A stretch of DNA of 64,000 bases, taken from assembly GCA_036924085.1 (NCBI GenBank), contig JAVGWX010000002.1:49014916-49078915 (forward strand), read 5' to 3'. The notes under the pieces are model-generated. The model saw only the letters and a program-made list of their open reading frames with translations. It searched no databases and was not told the origin of the DNA. How positions within the stretch are numbered: position 1 is the stretch's first letter; every line of letters begins with the position of its first letter. The DNA is from Ariolimax columbianus (lineage: Eukaryota > Mollusca > Gastropoda > Stylommatophora > Arionidae). A program made the translations under genes and the position numbers. Positions 1 to 12,019 of the stretch are shown here, piece after piece.

Positions 1-920
1 GGAGAGGTACAACTATATCTCCCTAAACTGGAGGAGAGGCACAACTATATCCCCCCCCCCACACTGTAGGATAGGCACAACTATACCCCCCCCCCCCCAC
101 ACACTGTAGGAGAGGCACAACTATACCCCCCCCACACACACTGTAGGAGAGGCACAACTATATCCCCCTCCCCCACACTGTAGGAGAGGCACAACTATAT
201 CCCCCCCCCCACACTGTAGGAGAGGCACAACTATATCCCCCACACTGTAGGAGAGGCACAACTATATCCCCCCACACTGGAGGAGAGGCACAACTATATC
301 CCCCACACTGTAGAAGAGGCACAACTATACCCCCCCCCCCCCCACAATGTAGGAGAGGCACAACTATATCCCCCCCCCCCACAATGTAGGAGAGGCACAA
401 CTATATCCCCCCCCCACAATGTAGGAGAGGCACAACTATATCCCCTCCCCCCACACACTGTAGGAGAGGCACAACTATATCCCCCCCCCCCCACAAACAC
501 TGTAGGAGAGGCACAACTATATCCCCCCCCCTTCTATATTTGCTAGGAGAGGCACAACTATATCCCCCCCCCTTCTATATTTGCTAGGAGAGGCACAACT
601 ATATCCCCCCCCCCCCCACAAACACTGTAGGAGAGGCACAACTATATCCCCCCCCTTTTTATATTTGCTAGGAGAGGCACAACTATATCCCCCCCCCCAC
701 AAACACTGTAGGAGAGGCACAACTATATCCCCCCCCCCTTCTATATTTGCTAGGAGAGGCACAACTATATCCCCCCCCCCCTTTTTATATTTGCTAGGAG
801 AGGCACAACTATATCCCCCCCCCCCACAAACACTGTAGGAGAGGCACAACTAGACCCCCCTCCTTCTATATTAGGTAGGAGAGGCACAACTAGACCCCTC
901 CCCCCCCCCCCCACACTGTA
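1..920. repeat. C-rich minisatellite, about 20 units
   Basis: The stretch is built from repeats of the core 'taggaGAGGCACAACTATA' followed by a C-run of variable length and then 'cacactg'. Unit length drifts (about 36-55 bp) because the C-run changes. From about 530 onward a second unit type ('cttctatatttgctagg') alternates with the first, giving a higher-order pattern. The last units (about 840-935) are diverged ('actagacccc'). Open frames across it are products of the repeat, not genes. Confidence 0.95.
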
Positions 921-935
921 GGAGAGGCACGTTTA

Positions 936-1524
936 AACCTGCCCCTACCAATCCCCCGCCCCATCCGCCATAGTAAAAAGAGGCCCGACTCACATGATAC
1001 ACGCTGTAGGGAAGTCTGTAGAAAGCTCATATCAACATGCATAAACATCTTCTCAGAGTTACAGTGGTTCAATTCTTAGCTCTGCGGGGTCCACAAGTTA
1101 ATTACTTATTAAATAATGAAATATTCAAGCAGCGAAACCATGAACCAAAGCAGGGGCACCAAATGAAAGCTGCAGAAGAGATGTAATGGATGGAGTGTTA
1201 TGCTACTCTTAACGGCGCCATCAGTCGTAGAGGTCAAATAAGGGACAGGTGCAGCCAACGTCGTCTTCTCAGAACTCCTCAGAACACAGAACACTCGGGG
1301 TGTGTGTGGGGGAAAGGGGTGGGGGACCCTACTGAAACTCGTCACTTAACGCTTTTTGTAGATCGTACAAAAGAGTAAACTTCCTCATTGTGGGAATTCA
1401 CAACAACAACAGAGAAATCAACACGATTAAATATGTACAAATTTTACTTGAACTTTGTGTACCGATACTAATTGGATTTCCCTATCATTTCCAGATTTTC
1501 GAGAATTCTTCTATCAACTCATTA
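936..1524. other. No gene seen
   Basis: Unique-looking sequence between the minisatellite and a LINE 3' end. Short open frames on both strands show no recognisable domain. Confidence 0.6.
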
Positions 1525-2892
1525 TAACTTAACTTAACTTAACGTAACGTCTTTATACTGGTTTAGAAGACCCTGCAGAGTCTGTATACAACCAGTTACA
1601 TTTACATCACCTTGCTCTAAAAGCTATGCGCATCCAGTTTGTTCTTAAATGCATTAACTGTCACTGCTCCCACTACCTCCCCTGGCAATGCATTCCAAGC
1701 AGACACCACTCTCTGACTAAAAAAATATTTCCTAATATCTAATCTGGACCTCTCTTTAGTCAGCTTGTAGCTATGCCCTCGTGTTATTGTGGGTGGCTGT
1801 ATTTTCAAAAAACTTGTTATAGTCTAATATATCCATTCCTCTGATCATCTTATAAACCTGTATTAAGTCACCACGAATTCTTCTCTCTTCGAGACACCGT
1901 AGGCCGGTTTTTCTAAGTTGTTCCTCATAACTGTCCATATTGGATCTATCCATGTGAATGACTGTACATTTATCTACATTAAACTCCATTTGCCAGCTTA
2001 CAGACCATTCTCGAATTTTATCTAAATCCGACATCATTATATCCACTTCCGCTTTAGATGAGACACTACTGCATAGTTTTGTGTCATCAGCAAATTTTGC
2101 AATCATGGATCCCTTATCATTGTCCAAATCATTTATATATATCAAGAACAAAATTGGTCCCAAAACCGAGCCCTGTGGCACACCACTTTTCACTTCACAC
2201 CACTCAGAGTACTCCTTGTTTACGCCCACCTTCTGCCGTCTTCCCGTTAACCAATTTTCAATCCATTTGGCAACTTCCCTACCTATTCCATGTGATTTTA
2301 ACTTTCGAAATAATCTTTGATGAGGTACTCTATCAAAGGCCTTTGCAAAGTCTAGATAAATAACGTCCACTGGCTCCTCTTTATCTATGATTTTAGTAAC
2401 CTCCTCCATGAATTCTAATAGATTTGTTAAGCATGATCTCCCTCTAGTAAACCCATGCTGACTATTTCTAATTAGATTAAATTTGTCTAAATGCATTACA
2501 ATGTTTTCTTTGATTATTGACTCTAACAATTTACAGACTATGCTCGTTAAACTCACCGGTCTTTAATTTGCTGGATCTGATTTTTTGCCTTTTTTTAATA
2601 AGGGGATCACTCCTTTTGCTAGTTGGTCTCTAATTTCATACAGCAATTTTGGATGAATACCATCATGACCTGGACATTTATTCACTTTCAACCCCTCCAA
2701 TTTTTTAAAAACCATTTCCTCTGTAATACAGATTGATCTTAATCCCGCTGTATCCATGTCTCTTTGAAAAATATCTATAGGTTCTGGGATCTCGGAGCAG
2801 TCCTCTTTTGTGTAGACTGTGCCAAAGTACTGATTGAGCAGATTATGTTGGTTGTCCCGATGTAAATAAATGTTGATTTGGTACATATACAT
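1525..2892 (-). mobile_element. CR1-like LINE, 5'-truncated, decayed
   Basis: Read on the minus strand this is the reverse transcriptase part and 3' end of a non-LTR retrotransposon of the CR1/jockey-like type. The frame at 2892-2563 has the pre-RT region (GLKVNKCPGHDGIHPKLL). A stop codon replaces the Tyr of the usual NYRPVSL motif at about 2560. The frame then continues 2556-1771 with motif A (YLDFAKAFDRVPH), motif B (GVPQGSVLGPILFLIYIND) and motif C (FADDT). After motif C an internal deletion joins the palm directly to the C-terminal segment (GLRCLEERRIRGDLIQ), and the last 60 residues lie in another frame (1808-1617, ending NAFKNKLDAHSF). The 3' end has a self-complementary 'actctgcagagt' segment and finishes in TTAAG/TTAACTT repeats at 1528-1550. 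Related 3' ends occur at 13971, 36120 and 62040. The copy cannot be functional. Confidence 0.88.
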
Positions 2893-3696
2893 TTTTTGTG
2901 ACCAAAAGGCAAAGTGTTAAGAGTTTTTGTTTCTTGGGGTAAAGTTACCATGTTTTATCCCCGGTAGCCCCAGCTGTAAATGAGAATTTGACTTACTGTT
3001 AGGAAATGCAATGCAACGGTGATTTAAACTAATCACCGCACTTTACAAGAAAGCTGAGGCTAAGAAAGATGGTTCTAACACTTCATCCCAGACGCTGTCG
3101 TCTGGTATATGAGTACAATTACCTGAATTTATGCTGTAAACAGGGATGGTAGTTTCACATCCCAAGCGAAAACACTGTAGCAGCTGAAACATCCACGAAT
3201 AGATTGTTCTGTAAATGTTTTGTTACTAATACTGAACACATTTAATAAAACGTTCCGAAATGTTTTTGAACGACAAACAAGTGACCTTGTAAACCTAGCA
3301 AGTTTATTTCCCTTCAAGTCCTCTGACTAACTGCAAATCGCATAAATGCAATGATAGTTTGCAGTTAAAAAGTAGAAGGCGTAATTGTATTCATAAATGC
3401 TATGAAAATAGTCACAAGCGTACACGTTCTTCTTCCTCGTTTATCAACACTGGCAACTCTAACAAGGGCAGCAGTCAATTCAATGCTGCCGACACAGCCG
3501 TACAGCTTTTCAGGCAGCGGTACTTGTTGCGGAAATGTGTGTATCATTTCAACAATGAATATTCAACAGATCGGCAACATTTTTTCAGCTGAGGTGGCAT
3601 CAGTGGCGTCCAGATCTGCCATGCCAATAGCAAATGTTTGTTTATAACTAACATATGCAAAATGTTATTTTAAAAAACCATTTCAAAACGTGTATA
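2893..3696. other. No gene seen
   Basis: AT-rich sequence without a recognisable coding or repeat unit. A short segment near 3075-3115 ('aacacttcatcc') resembles one near 19750, so an unidentified dispersed repeat may lie here. Confidence 0.5.
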
Positions 3697-3698
3697 CG

Positions 3699-4453
3699 AA
3701 AAAGTTCTCGGATTTAGTGGATTATATAGGAATAAGTTATAATAGAATTATCTACACTACATTTCCTTCAAAGTGATTCCCTTCAGCAACTACACACCTT
3801 TGCCAACGTGCATACAGGTGCTGGAAACATTCGTGGAAGCCATTCTTTGACACCTCACTCAGCTGTCTTGTCGTATTGGTGATAACGTCCTCGGCATTAT
3901 TGAGAACCCTGTGTTGAAAAACACGGTGCACGTGCAGTTCAGTGTGGAGAGTACTGTGGCAACTTCAAACTGATAATCCAACTTCTCAGGCTATTTTCTC
4001 GACATTAAGTCTTTTGTCTGCACACACAATGTTTCGAACACGTTCAATGTTTTCATTGTTGATGGAGGTTGACGGTCGTCCATTACGTGCATCATCATCG
4101 ACACTAACACGACCTTCACGGAAACTCTTATGCCACTCAAATACATATGATTTCTTCATTGCGGTATCCTCATATGCTTTATTAAGCAATGTTTGTGTCT
4201 CTGAAGGTGACTTCTCAAGCAAAACAAACAAATCATTTTGCATTTGTACGTTGTTTAATGAAGGATATCTTCAACCCTGACAATGCAACGAGCACAAAAT
4301 ACAAACAAAATTATGTAACTTCTGTTCGAGAGTAAATGTAAAGGTCGCATCTGCCATGTCATTTCGTCAAGGTCAATACCAACTTTTAAATATATATTCT
4401 CCATAAAATCATTTTTTATTCAAACATGAGTCGACTATTCCGGAAACTTTTTG
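3699..4453 (-). mobile_element. Mariner element, internally deleted
   Basis: A mariner/Tc1-superfamily DNA transposon relic on the minus strand. Its ends are degraded inverted repeats: right end 4425-4452 (reverse strand AAAAGTTTCCGGAATAGTCG) and left end from 3700 (AAAAGTTCTCGGATTTAGTG). The transposase N-terminal helix-turn-helix is readable from 4243 (residues include SETQTLL, VFEWHKSFREGR, DDDARNGRPS). The frame continues past two stops to the family-typical C-terminus at about 3755-3905 (HLYARWQRCVVAEGNHFEGN). The whole DDE catalytic region between about residues 120 and 290 is absent although the frame is kept, so a clean internal deletion is likely. At 755 bp it is a non-autonomous, MITE-like derivative. 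Confidence 0.85.
3986..4243 (-). pseudogene. Mariner transposase N-terminal fragment
   Basis: 85 residues corresponding to the DNA-binding N-terminus of mariner transposase, from an internal Met (MQNDLFVLLEKSPSETQ) to NVEKIA, where a stop interrupts the frame. The motif VFEWHKSFREGR and the following acidic run plus GRPSTS are characteristic. In a full protein this part binds the terminal inverted repeats. No catalytic Asp is present. Confidence 0.85.
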
Positions 4454-4814
4454 AAGTCCTTGTAAATGGACTGAATACTTCGACGTCAAGCTTAAACTAG
4501 GAAAGAACAGAACAACTCAGGTCAACAGTGCTCGATATATATAATGACGGATTTCTTAGGAAAGATGATAAAAAAAATTAGGTCAGCATCACATTCAACA
4601 ATCAATTACAAGCACTGGAACAGCTACACTTAGGGATGACTTGAGTTGTTGAAAATGATAACAGCTCTGAAAGGTCGCGAAAACCACGTGCCAGGAAGTT
4701 TTTGGGTAAAAAGGAACGACAGCACAAGAAAAGAATAATAGCAAAAACACTCATATAGATTGACGAACCAAAAACTGTGACTTTACAAAACTGAAAAACT
4801 AAAGCTTTCACACC

Positions 4815-5108
4815 TGCAGTGCATAGAGACTATACAGAATGAACCAAAACTAGAGTTCCCACAGCTACATGTAAATAGACTACACAAAATTAATCAAAAC
4901 TAGAGGTTTCCACAGCTACATGTAAATAGAGACTACACAGAATTAATCAAAACTAGAGCTTTCTTAAGCTAGAGTACATAGAAACTACACAGAACTAATC
5001 AAAACTAGAGTTTCCACAGCTACATGTAAATAGAGACTACACAGAATTAATGAAACCTAGAGCTTTCGCTAAAGTATATAGAGGTTACACAGTTTTAATC
5101 AAAAATGA
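4815..5108. repeat. About 57-bp tandem repeat, 5 units
   Basis: Units read 'catgtaaatagagactacac', then 'agaattaatcaaaactagag', then 'tttccacagcta', with substitutions and small indels; about five diverged units. No coding signal. Confidence 0.85.
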
Positions 5109-5159
5109 CAAAATCAGCATTAAGGTATAAAAGAGAAACGTTAATAGTCTGGCTATATG

Positions 5160-6425
5160 GACCGAAGAAGTTGCAGCTGGAGGAAACTTGAACGGAAACG
5201 AACTACACCAAAAAACAAGCTAGAAAAATACCAAAAACAAAGCAAACTAATAAAATATTAATTGGGAAAAAGGAAAACAAATCTTGAAAAATACAAGAAA
5301 CGATCGGTGGAAAACTACGAAGAGCTCCTAATAGACAATCACCAGAATACCCATCTGGCATTTTTTTTTAAATTTGTTTTTATTTTATTAAAACAACCAA
5401 GTAAAGATGAGATCTAAGAAGCAATTACCTTTCTAAAAAATTGAAAAACAAGCAAAGATGATGGGGTACCACCCGAAGCTAATATACTTTATAAATTGAA
5501 GCATCCACAAGTATGCTATACAACTTTATTGGAAATATATAGGACTCTAAAACGTATTCTAAAGAGTGGAGAAAAGACAAGATGGTTAAACTATCAAAGA
5601 AAATAAATCTAAAAGAATATTGACAACTTAAGCACAATAATTTTTTTGTCAATGCCAGGTAACTTGTTAAATCGAGTCGTAATGAAAAGACTTTAAAAGT
5701 TGCAGATACCAAGTTATGAGATGAACAAGCAGGTTTTATACTAATTTACTATATTAATCACGTAGAGGCAAATTGGCAGGAACTTAAGGTGGTAAAACGT
5801 TTAAAATATATGGGATCATTGATCAGTGAAGAGGGATCGAAGCCAGAGGTAATTGCAAGAATAGCACAAACAACAGCGGCGCTAACTCGGCTGAAACCTA
5901 TATGGCAAGACAAGCGACTCGCCCTCGGCATAAAAGTTAGACTAATACGCTCTTTGGTGCTATCAACATTTCTGTATGCCTGCGAGACCTGGACCATTAC
6001 AGCAGATATCCAGGGCAGGATACATGCAATGGAAATGAGGTGCTATAGAAAACTCCTAAATGTTACATATAAAGATTGTGTCACGAACGTAGAAATCCGT
6101 CAGAGAGTTGAAGACGCTATTGGTCCTTTTGAAGATCTGTTCACAGCTATCAAAAGACGAAAGATAGCCTGGTGTGGGCACGTCGCGAGGTCCAACGGAA
6201 TTACCAACTCGATACTCTTTGGTTCCGTACCGGGAAAGAGAGGGCGAGGACGTCCAAGGAAGAGATGAGTGGACAACATCACTGAGTGGTCAGGCCTTCG
6301 TCCCGGTGAGATACGTCAGGCGGCGACAGACAGAGAGGGATGGCGTGGGATTTTGGGAGTGTCTTCATGTGTGCCTCAACGACCTGATGGGTTACGGGAT
6401 GAACTGAACTGAACTGAACTGAATC
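5160..6425 (+). mobile_element. RTE-type LINE, internally deleted
   Basis: Plus-strand remnant of an RTE-clade non-LTR retrotransposon. 5400-5720 gives a broken pre-RT and early RT region (DDGVPPEANILY; LSMPGNLLNRVVMKRL; DEQAGF). The RT core is then missing and the sequence jumps to the C-terminal region at 5789, which is a clean frame to 6268. It ends in a short pentamer array (actga/ctgaa, four copies, 6403-6423), a usual RTE 3' terminus. Dead because of the deletion and stops. Confidence 0.85.
5789..6268 (+). pseudogene. RTE LINE ORF, C-terminal part
   Basis: 159 residues of the post-RT region. It contains the family hallmarks LKYMGSLISEEG, RSLVLSTFLYACETWT, IKRRKIAWCGHVAR and GSVPGKRGRGRPRKR. 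The TGA at 6266-6268 replaces the Trp that normally follows; the frame then continues without interruption as VDNITEWSGLRPGEIRQAAT and ends at about 6410. A recent nonsense change in an otherwise intact segment is therefore visible. The catalytic YADD part lies upstream and is deleted. Confidence 0.85.
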
Positions 6426-6499
6426 ATGTGAATACTAGAGATCCACATTGCGCATAACTGTAGAGCGTTCTTCTGAATGAAATTCAAGTGCGCATACCT

Positions 6500-7525
6500 A
6501 CTTTGTTGAATTTGGAAAAAGTCTTTGACAGATTGCATAGTGATACACGGGGAGATACAGTGTAGAATATTTCACATAAAAAACGGGGTTCGTTAGTGTT
6601 CAATAAGTTTTTTTTGTTCCTCCATGCAGTTGAATGTTTTATAAAAGAAACTACAGCCTAAGAGAAAAATGTAATTCAATAGAACTTATTTAAATAGCTG
6701 GAAGACTTGGGCTTTGTAGATTGCATAGCCCTCATATTTCAGTCAACTCATAATCCAGAAGTAGACACATCTCTTAGCCGGAGAAGAAAAAACTCGAGTA
6801 CTAACAACGGTAACATACTCCAATAACTTTCGAGCTAAAGCATAAGTACTGAAGACCGCAGCTGGGTTTGTAATCCAAGATGAAAATATCTACCAAGAAA
6901 ACATAGTATTCCTGACTGATGCCTCGACAGTATTAGCAGCGCTAAAACAACACAAAGATGAAGATCTCAACCAATGTATGTTCTCCCTAACACAGCTCTC
7001 AGCAGAACACCCAAGGTTGGTCATTCAGTGGACCCCACCCCACCGCAATATTGAAAGCAATGAAGCTGCAGACAAACTAGCAAAGTGTGGAGGAGCATCC
7101 CCACAAACAGACTAGAGCATCAGGTAAAATGATGTCAAGACCATCATTAAAACCAACTTCAGGGGAAAATGGACTGATCAACACTCCGACTTCCGAAAAG
7201 AAGACAGTTACTTTAATTTAAGTAGAGAAGAGCAAGTCATCCTCTTCAGACTGAGAACTGGGTATAACAGCTCCATGGCCATCTTTACAACAAAATGAGG
7301 ATTGGGACATATGACAGGTGCCCATGTGAGAACAATACTGTGACCGTCGAACACATCCTACAAAGCTGCATGTTCACGCAGGAAGAGAACAATACCGTGA
7401 CCGTGGAACACATCCTACAAAGCTGCATGTTCACGCAGGAAGAGAACAATACTGGCCTCCGAAGACATATTTGGGACAAAAGCTGTACGGAGATATTGTT
7501 GTTGAAGAAATGACCACAATGGGTA
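6500..7525 (+). mobile_element. RNase H-bearing LINE remnant
   Basis: A decayed plus-strand relative of the GAA-tailed LINE family. An RT motif A trace (NLEKVFDRLH) is seen near 6505. RNase H pieces follow at 6825-7110 (NFRAEA, VFLTDASTVLAALKQHKDED, VIQWTPPHRNIESNEAADKLAK), then the C-terminal region (EEQVILFRLRTGYN) and the Cys/His knuckle (DRCPCENNTVTVEHILQSC) at about 7300-7380. Stops and frameshifts are frequent. A 57-bp segment is duplicated in tandem inside the knuckle region. It is more diverged than copies A-E. Confidence 0.8.
7328..7441 (+). repeat. 57-bp perfect-period tandem duplication
   Basis: Two 57-bp units (7328-7384 and 7385-7441), starting 'gagaacaatactg', nearly identical, followed by a partial third start. 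57 is a multiple of 3, so the LINE frame is kept and the motif TVEHILQSCMFTQE appears twice. Confidence 0.95.
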
Positions 7526-7528
7526 GAT

Positions 7529-7710
7529 TTACTTTTGTGTGCGTCATTCAAGGACGTTTTAGGTGCGGTCTGTTGTAGCTTTCCTGACTTTCCTAGCGTG
7601 CTGATCAAAGTGGACTGGGTCATCCAGGCTGTGGTGCTATGCTTAGCTTTATCTGCGTGTCGCTCACTACTACAGGGATCACGTCACTCCCTCACCTTGT
7701 TAGCCAGGCT
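7529..7710 (+). repeat. Dispersed repeat shared with 56985-57152
   Basis: About 180 bp with clear similarity to 56985-57152, ending in both places with 'tctgcgtgtcgctcactac' and 'gggatcacgtc'. Both copies lie immediately 3' of an RNase H LINE end. It is therefore probably the 3' untranslated region of the older LINE subfamily. Confidence 0.7.
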
Positions 7711-7939
7711 GCCATAAGAACAACCCATTTCCAGAAAGAGCTACGAGAAAGCCAAGGTGAGGGTCTTGACCAGTATATTTTGCCTGACCATAACATGCCT
7801 GATCAGTATGTTGTGTCTGACCAGGCGTTAGTCTTCCTTCTAAATGGAGATATAACATTTTTACAAACAATGGTGTCCTTTGTAAGCGAAACCGGTACCT
7901 TGATCTGAGGATGATCGAAGAAAAGGATGAAGAAGACTC

Positions 7940-8400
7940 TAATAGCAAATAGGTCTAAAAATCCACCCAGAAGAGACAAACAAACTGAATACTGCCAACA
8001 ACACGCAAATGCAAATTGCGAAAAATATCTTAGGATGAAGTAAAAAGTTTAATGTACATTAGAAGGATCATAAGCAAGAAAAGTAACGCGGATTATGATG
8101 GCAAAAATACAAGATGCAAAAGTCAAAAGTTAAATTTGTCATGCTAAATTCAATCCACATGGAACTTTAAATTATCAAAATGCATATCAGGCTAACGATC
8201 TGCAAACTGCAACGATAAGCCATTGTACATAGATAGGAATGTACAAACTCAATATTAAGAGATCTCACTTTTCTATCAACAAATCTGTGGGAATGATTCT
8301 GGGCCCGCTGTGGTTAAATGAATTTATTAACTAAAGGTTATGTGAGAGAACGAGACGAAGACAGGAAGAAAACAAAAATCGCATGATGAAAATGGCGTTA
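7940..8400 (+). mobile_element. Possible RTE-like LINE debris
   Basis: Broken plus-strand frames give GLKIHPEETNKLNTANNTQM and then QKYKMQKSKVKFVMLNSI, reminiscent of the region after the RT domain in RTE-type LINEs. Too decayed for firm assignment. Confidence 0.35.
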
Positions 8401-8488
8401 GTTATGTCCACACATTACAAAAGCTACTAGCCAACATCACAATGCAATGTCTGTGGCTGAACCCAAAGGTAAAAATATAAAAGAAGCG

Positions 8489-8490
<2 letters not shown>

Positions 8491-8523
<33 letters not shown>

Positions 8524-8692
8524 TAACAAGGAAAAGCTGAAAAAAACGTGATAAAAGCACATGACAGATCTGCTTCGAAAGGATTGGTTGATGACTGTCT
8601 CCAAATTGATAACGGCGAAGAAGAAGAAGAGGAAGAAGAAAAAGAAGAAGAAAATAAAGAAGAAGAAGGAGAAGAACAAGAAATAGCATGAC
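8491..8692. repeat. Poly(T) tract and GAA-rich microsatellite
   Basis: About 31 consecutive T at 8491-8522, then purine-rich (GAA)n-like sequence at 8615-8692. Polymorphic simple sequence; no gene. Confidence 0.9.
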
Positions 8693-9411
8693 ACGACTTG
8701 ATAACAAAAGTACATTATTGTTCAACAACAACAAATTAGCGTTATTATTTTTCCTTTCAGATTCAGTATAAAAGGCTGCAAAGTTTTCTCACCACATATT
8801 CGTATTTGGGCCGTCTTCTTGTGATTCGTCCATGAAACTCCTACTACCTAAACATCATCTTCCACTGCTCTTTGTGACACGATCTTTGGCCTCCCCACTC
8901 ACCATTTCCTTTGTGGGTTCTAAACCACTGCATGCCCCCCTATTAAATAGAAAATATATGTTTAAGGTTGATTTCTTCCTGATGTGTCATAACTATTCAC
9001 AGTTTCGTTTTTTTCTCATATGTCTCCATCTGTATTTATTATCATTTTCTGTGCCACACGTTTGTTTGTTTTCTTTTTTCATTTTACCGTATCATCTTTT
9101 TCTTCTTCCTCGCTCACTCTCAGACATCTGCATCGATGGGTCTGTGTCATGTCTGTTTCTGTATATAAGCGACACATTGCGCATCACTGTATTATAGGCT
9201 TGGGGTCTAAGAAGTCCGCCTTTAGCCTGCATTTGTTTGGGGTTACATCTCTAATATTTGGCTGTCCCCAGTTTAGCTATAAGTCGAAAGCCTTGTTGTT
9301 TAAATCGTCAGAACTGTCTCTTCCATGAAATCCCTGTTACGGAATTATAGAGTCATTTCTGTCAGAGAATGGGTTCTTAGAAGGGGACACACCCCAAAGT
9401 TTCAGCAGAAA

Positions 9412-9680
9412 TATGACTGACATTTGAGACGCAAGAAACACAACATAATTTTGTGCTATCAGAAACAGGATTGGCATTTGTGACATTTGAAATACGACTG
9501 AAATTTGTAACATAAGAAATACGACTGGCATTTGTGACATAAGAAATACGACTGACACTTATTACTTTAGAAATACGACTGACATTTGTGACATAAGAAA
9601 TACGTCTGACATTTGTGACAAAAGAAATACGACTGACATTTGGGACATACGACAAAACACATAGCTGACATTTGTGACAT
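9412..9680. repeat. About 30-bp minisatellite
   Basis: Units of 'aaatacgactgacatttgtg' plus 'acataag', about nine diverged copies. All frames through it are repeat translations. Confidence 0.9.
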
Positions 9681-11800
9681 ATTAATGTTCAGAATCTACT
9701 GTTCAATAAGGGGAAGTGAAAGGCAAATCGTTTTAATGTTGTTTTATGCGGACGTATAACAACACTTTGAACCTGGATATATCATACATTTTGTACGCCA
9801 GACGTTCCTTGATACAACCAATATGACTGGCTGAGATTGAACAGAACATGTCTTAGACTAAAGTAGGTTAAGACACTAACGAACTACACCATCTGCCATG
9901 TCTGCTTGTTTTAAGATCAGCCACTTTATGTCCGGTCTCCACCCAAATGTATATACATTTTACAAGTGTTTTGTCTCAAGCGATTCTCAGCGCGAGTGTT
10001 TCGTATCAATCCGTTGATGTAGCGACGACATAAAGCTGTTGATGATATGCACAGAATGAGTATATGCCTTTTATATCATTATTTCATTACATCAGCTGCT
10101 GTCAAACTTTTAACAATGCCTGCCTGCCGACAAGGAGGGCAGTGATGTTAGAATCTCCGGTATGGCATGTGTTGTTTTTCTGTTGGGGGGGGGGGGGGGG
10201 GGTAAAATAAACAAATATAGAGAGCACACTGCGTGACGACAGCAGTGGCGGAGCGGACTATAGTCCTCAGCCTTAAAACCCCACGACTACCTCAGCAATG
10301 GGAAAAAGTCTAACAATAGAACCCGCCCTCCCCCCTCTGAAGCCCCATACACCACTCCGCCCGTCCCTGGATGTCTAATGTTTCCTTATATCCCTTTCAT
10401 TGGACTGTCGAAATCATCATCATTACCAGTCATGTAATATGACTTTGTTTTACTTGACAAATGGAAAACCTACCATATAGTGTCAATACAGGCTTTCAAA
10501 TGTATATTCTCGTGAATATATATATAATATATATAAATTTCATACTCACACAATTGGTCAATGGCCACCAATACGAATTGTTTCATGATCCTGGTGGGCA
10601 ACGCTAAACCACACAGTTTATTTGCTGTGGCGAAACCCCTAGCGACCTATGACGGAACCATATCGTTATGTGCAACACCAGCTGGAAAAGCCTTGAGAGA
10701 GACCATGTTTTACGGCTATACGCTAAAAATGCAAATTTACAATTATTTGTGTTCGCGCATATGTGGGCAGGGCACATGTTCAGAAGAAAGGCTGAACGCT
10801 AGAGAACATCAACAGCAGTCTGGTACCCAAAAGCGGAAGAAAACCCCGGCAACGCTTTGGGCAGACTCGGTTGAACTCCACTACAACAGTTACGCATCAT
10901 AAGTAAATCGTATTTCCTACCGGACCTCCATAGTCCACGATAGAGGCGAAGTTGGGAGCAGCTATTGATGAATGGATCATTAAGTAAGTAAGTAAAAGTA
11001 ATTAGTCAACAGAGAAAGAAACTGAAAGTGCTATATCAGTAAACACTACAGGTATCAAGAAGAAACATTATAGCTTTGTTGTCAATGGAAAAACTGATGT
11101 GGATTAACGATCAAACCTGATAGAACGCACCTAAAATGTCGAACATTTAAAATCATCCAGGGCAAGGATCTATGTTTTCTGAATGCTATTGAAGATGAAA
11201 GAAGCGATATGACGTCTGAAAGAAATGTTGAAGCTAATAGAGGCTGCTTTAACTGGCCATTATCAAAGTGCATCACAATTTCCACATCCGTTTTAGTTTT
11301 GCGAGACACGTCATTGTGTTGCATTGGTTAGCCTTTCGGCTCTGGATCAGTCAGCGCCGGATGATTTAAGATGGGTCATAGGTCAAGGTTCACATTAGGA
11401 GAAAGAAGCCGGATATACAAAAGAAGTTATTACATACATCTGCTCCAGTTGTTTCCGAGTCGTATCCTAGTCTGACAGAGACGAGAAATGGACCACTATC
11501 ACACTGAGATCAGCTTCTCGTACACGGCAACAAACTGTGTGGAATAATCTCTCTTATGTAGATTTCACTGTCCAGCCCATGATTGTGAACGCCATTCACA
11601 TAAGCCACGAATGGGAGGTGTAGCCCTTGGGTTTGACAATAAGTTGTAGAGGCAATACCCCAATGAGTATACAGAAATTCCAGAGCGCGAGTTTGATGTC
11701 CCAGGGTTCAGAAGAGGTTGAGGAATTCCACACATCAGAGCCAAGTAGATAACTTAGCATTAGTAAAAGAAGTATCTTATAAAACAACTCGACATTTTAT
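9681..11800. other. No convincing gene
   Basis: Mostly unique sequence. It holds a G-run at 10184-10202 and a short AT-rich patch near 10515-10540. The plus frame 10561-10902 (113 codons) starts MATNTNCFMILVGNAKP but shows no domain, and I do not call it a gene. A possible degenerate tRNA-like head near 11320-11360 is too weak to annotate. Confidence 0.5.
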
Positions 11801-11801
11801 T

Positions 11802-12019
11802 ATATAACAACACGAGATACAATTATAAAGTCATATAACAACATGAGATACAGTTATAAAGTCATACAACAACATGAGATACAGTTATAAAGTCATATAA
11901 CAACATGAGATACAGTTATAAAGTCATATAACAACATGAGATACAGTTATAAAGTCATATAACAACATGAGATACAGTTATAAAGTCATATAACAACATG
12001 AGATACAGTTATAAAGTCA
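11802..12019. repeat. 31-bp minisatellite, 7 units
   Basis: Seven near-identical units of 'ataacaacatgagatacagt' plus 'tataaagtcat'. The high identity suggests recent expansion. Confidence 0.97.

Noticed and set aside
158..849. Repetitive Gly/Pro-rich frames at the left edge
   Set aside because: Translations of the C-rich minisatellite.
10561..10902. 113-codon plus-strand frame
   Set aside because: No recognised domain, no splice or repeat context; kept as unassigned.
11802..12019. CRISPR-like array
   Set aside because: Units are contiguous 31-bp repeats without unique spacers, in animal DNA.
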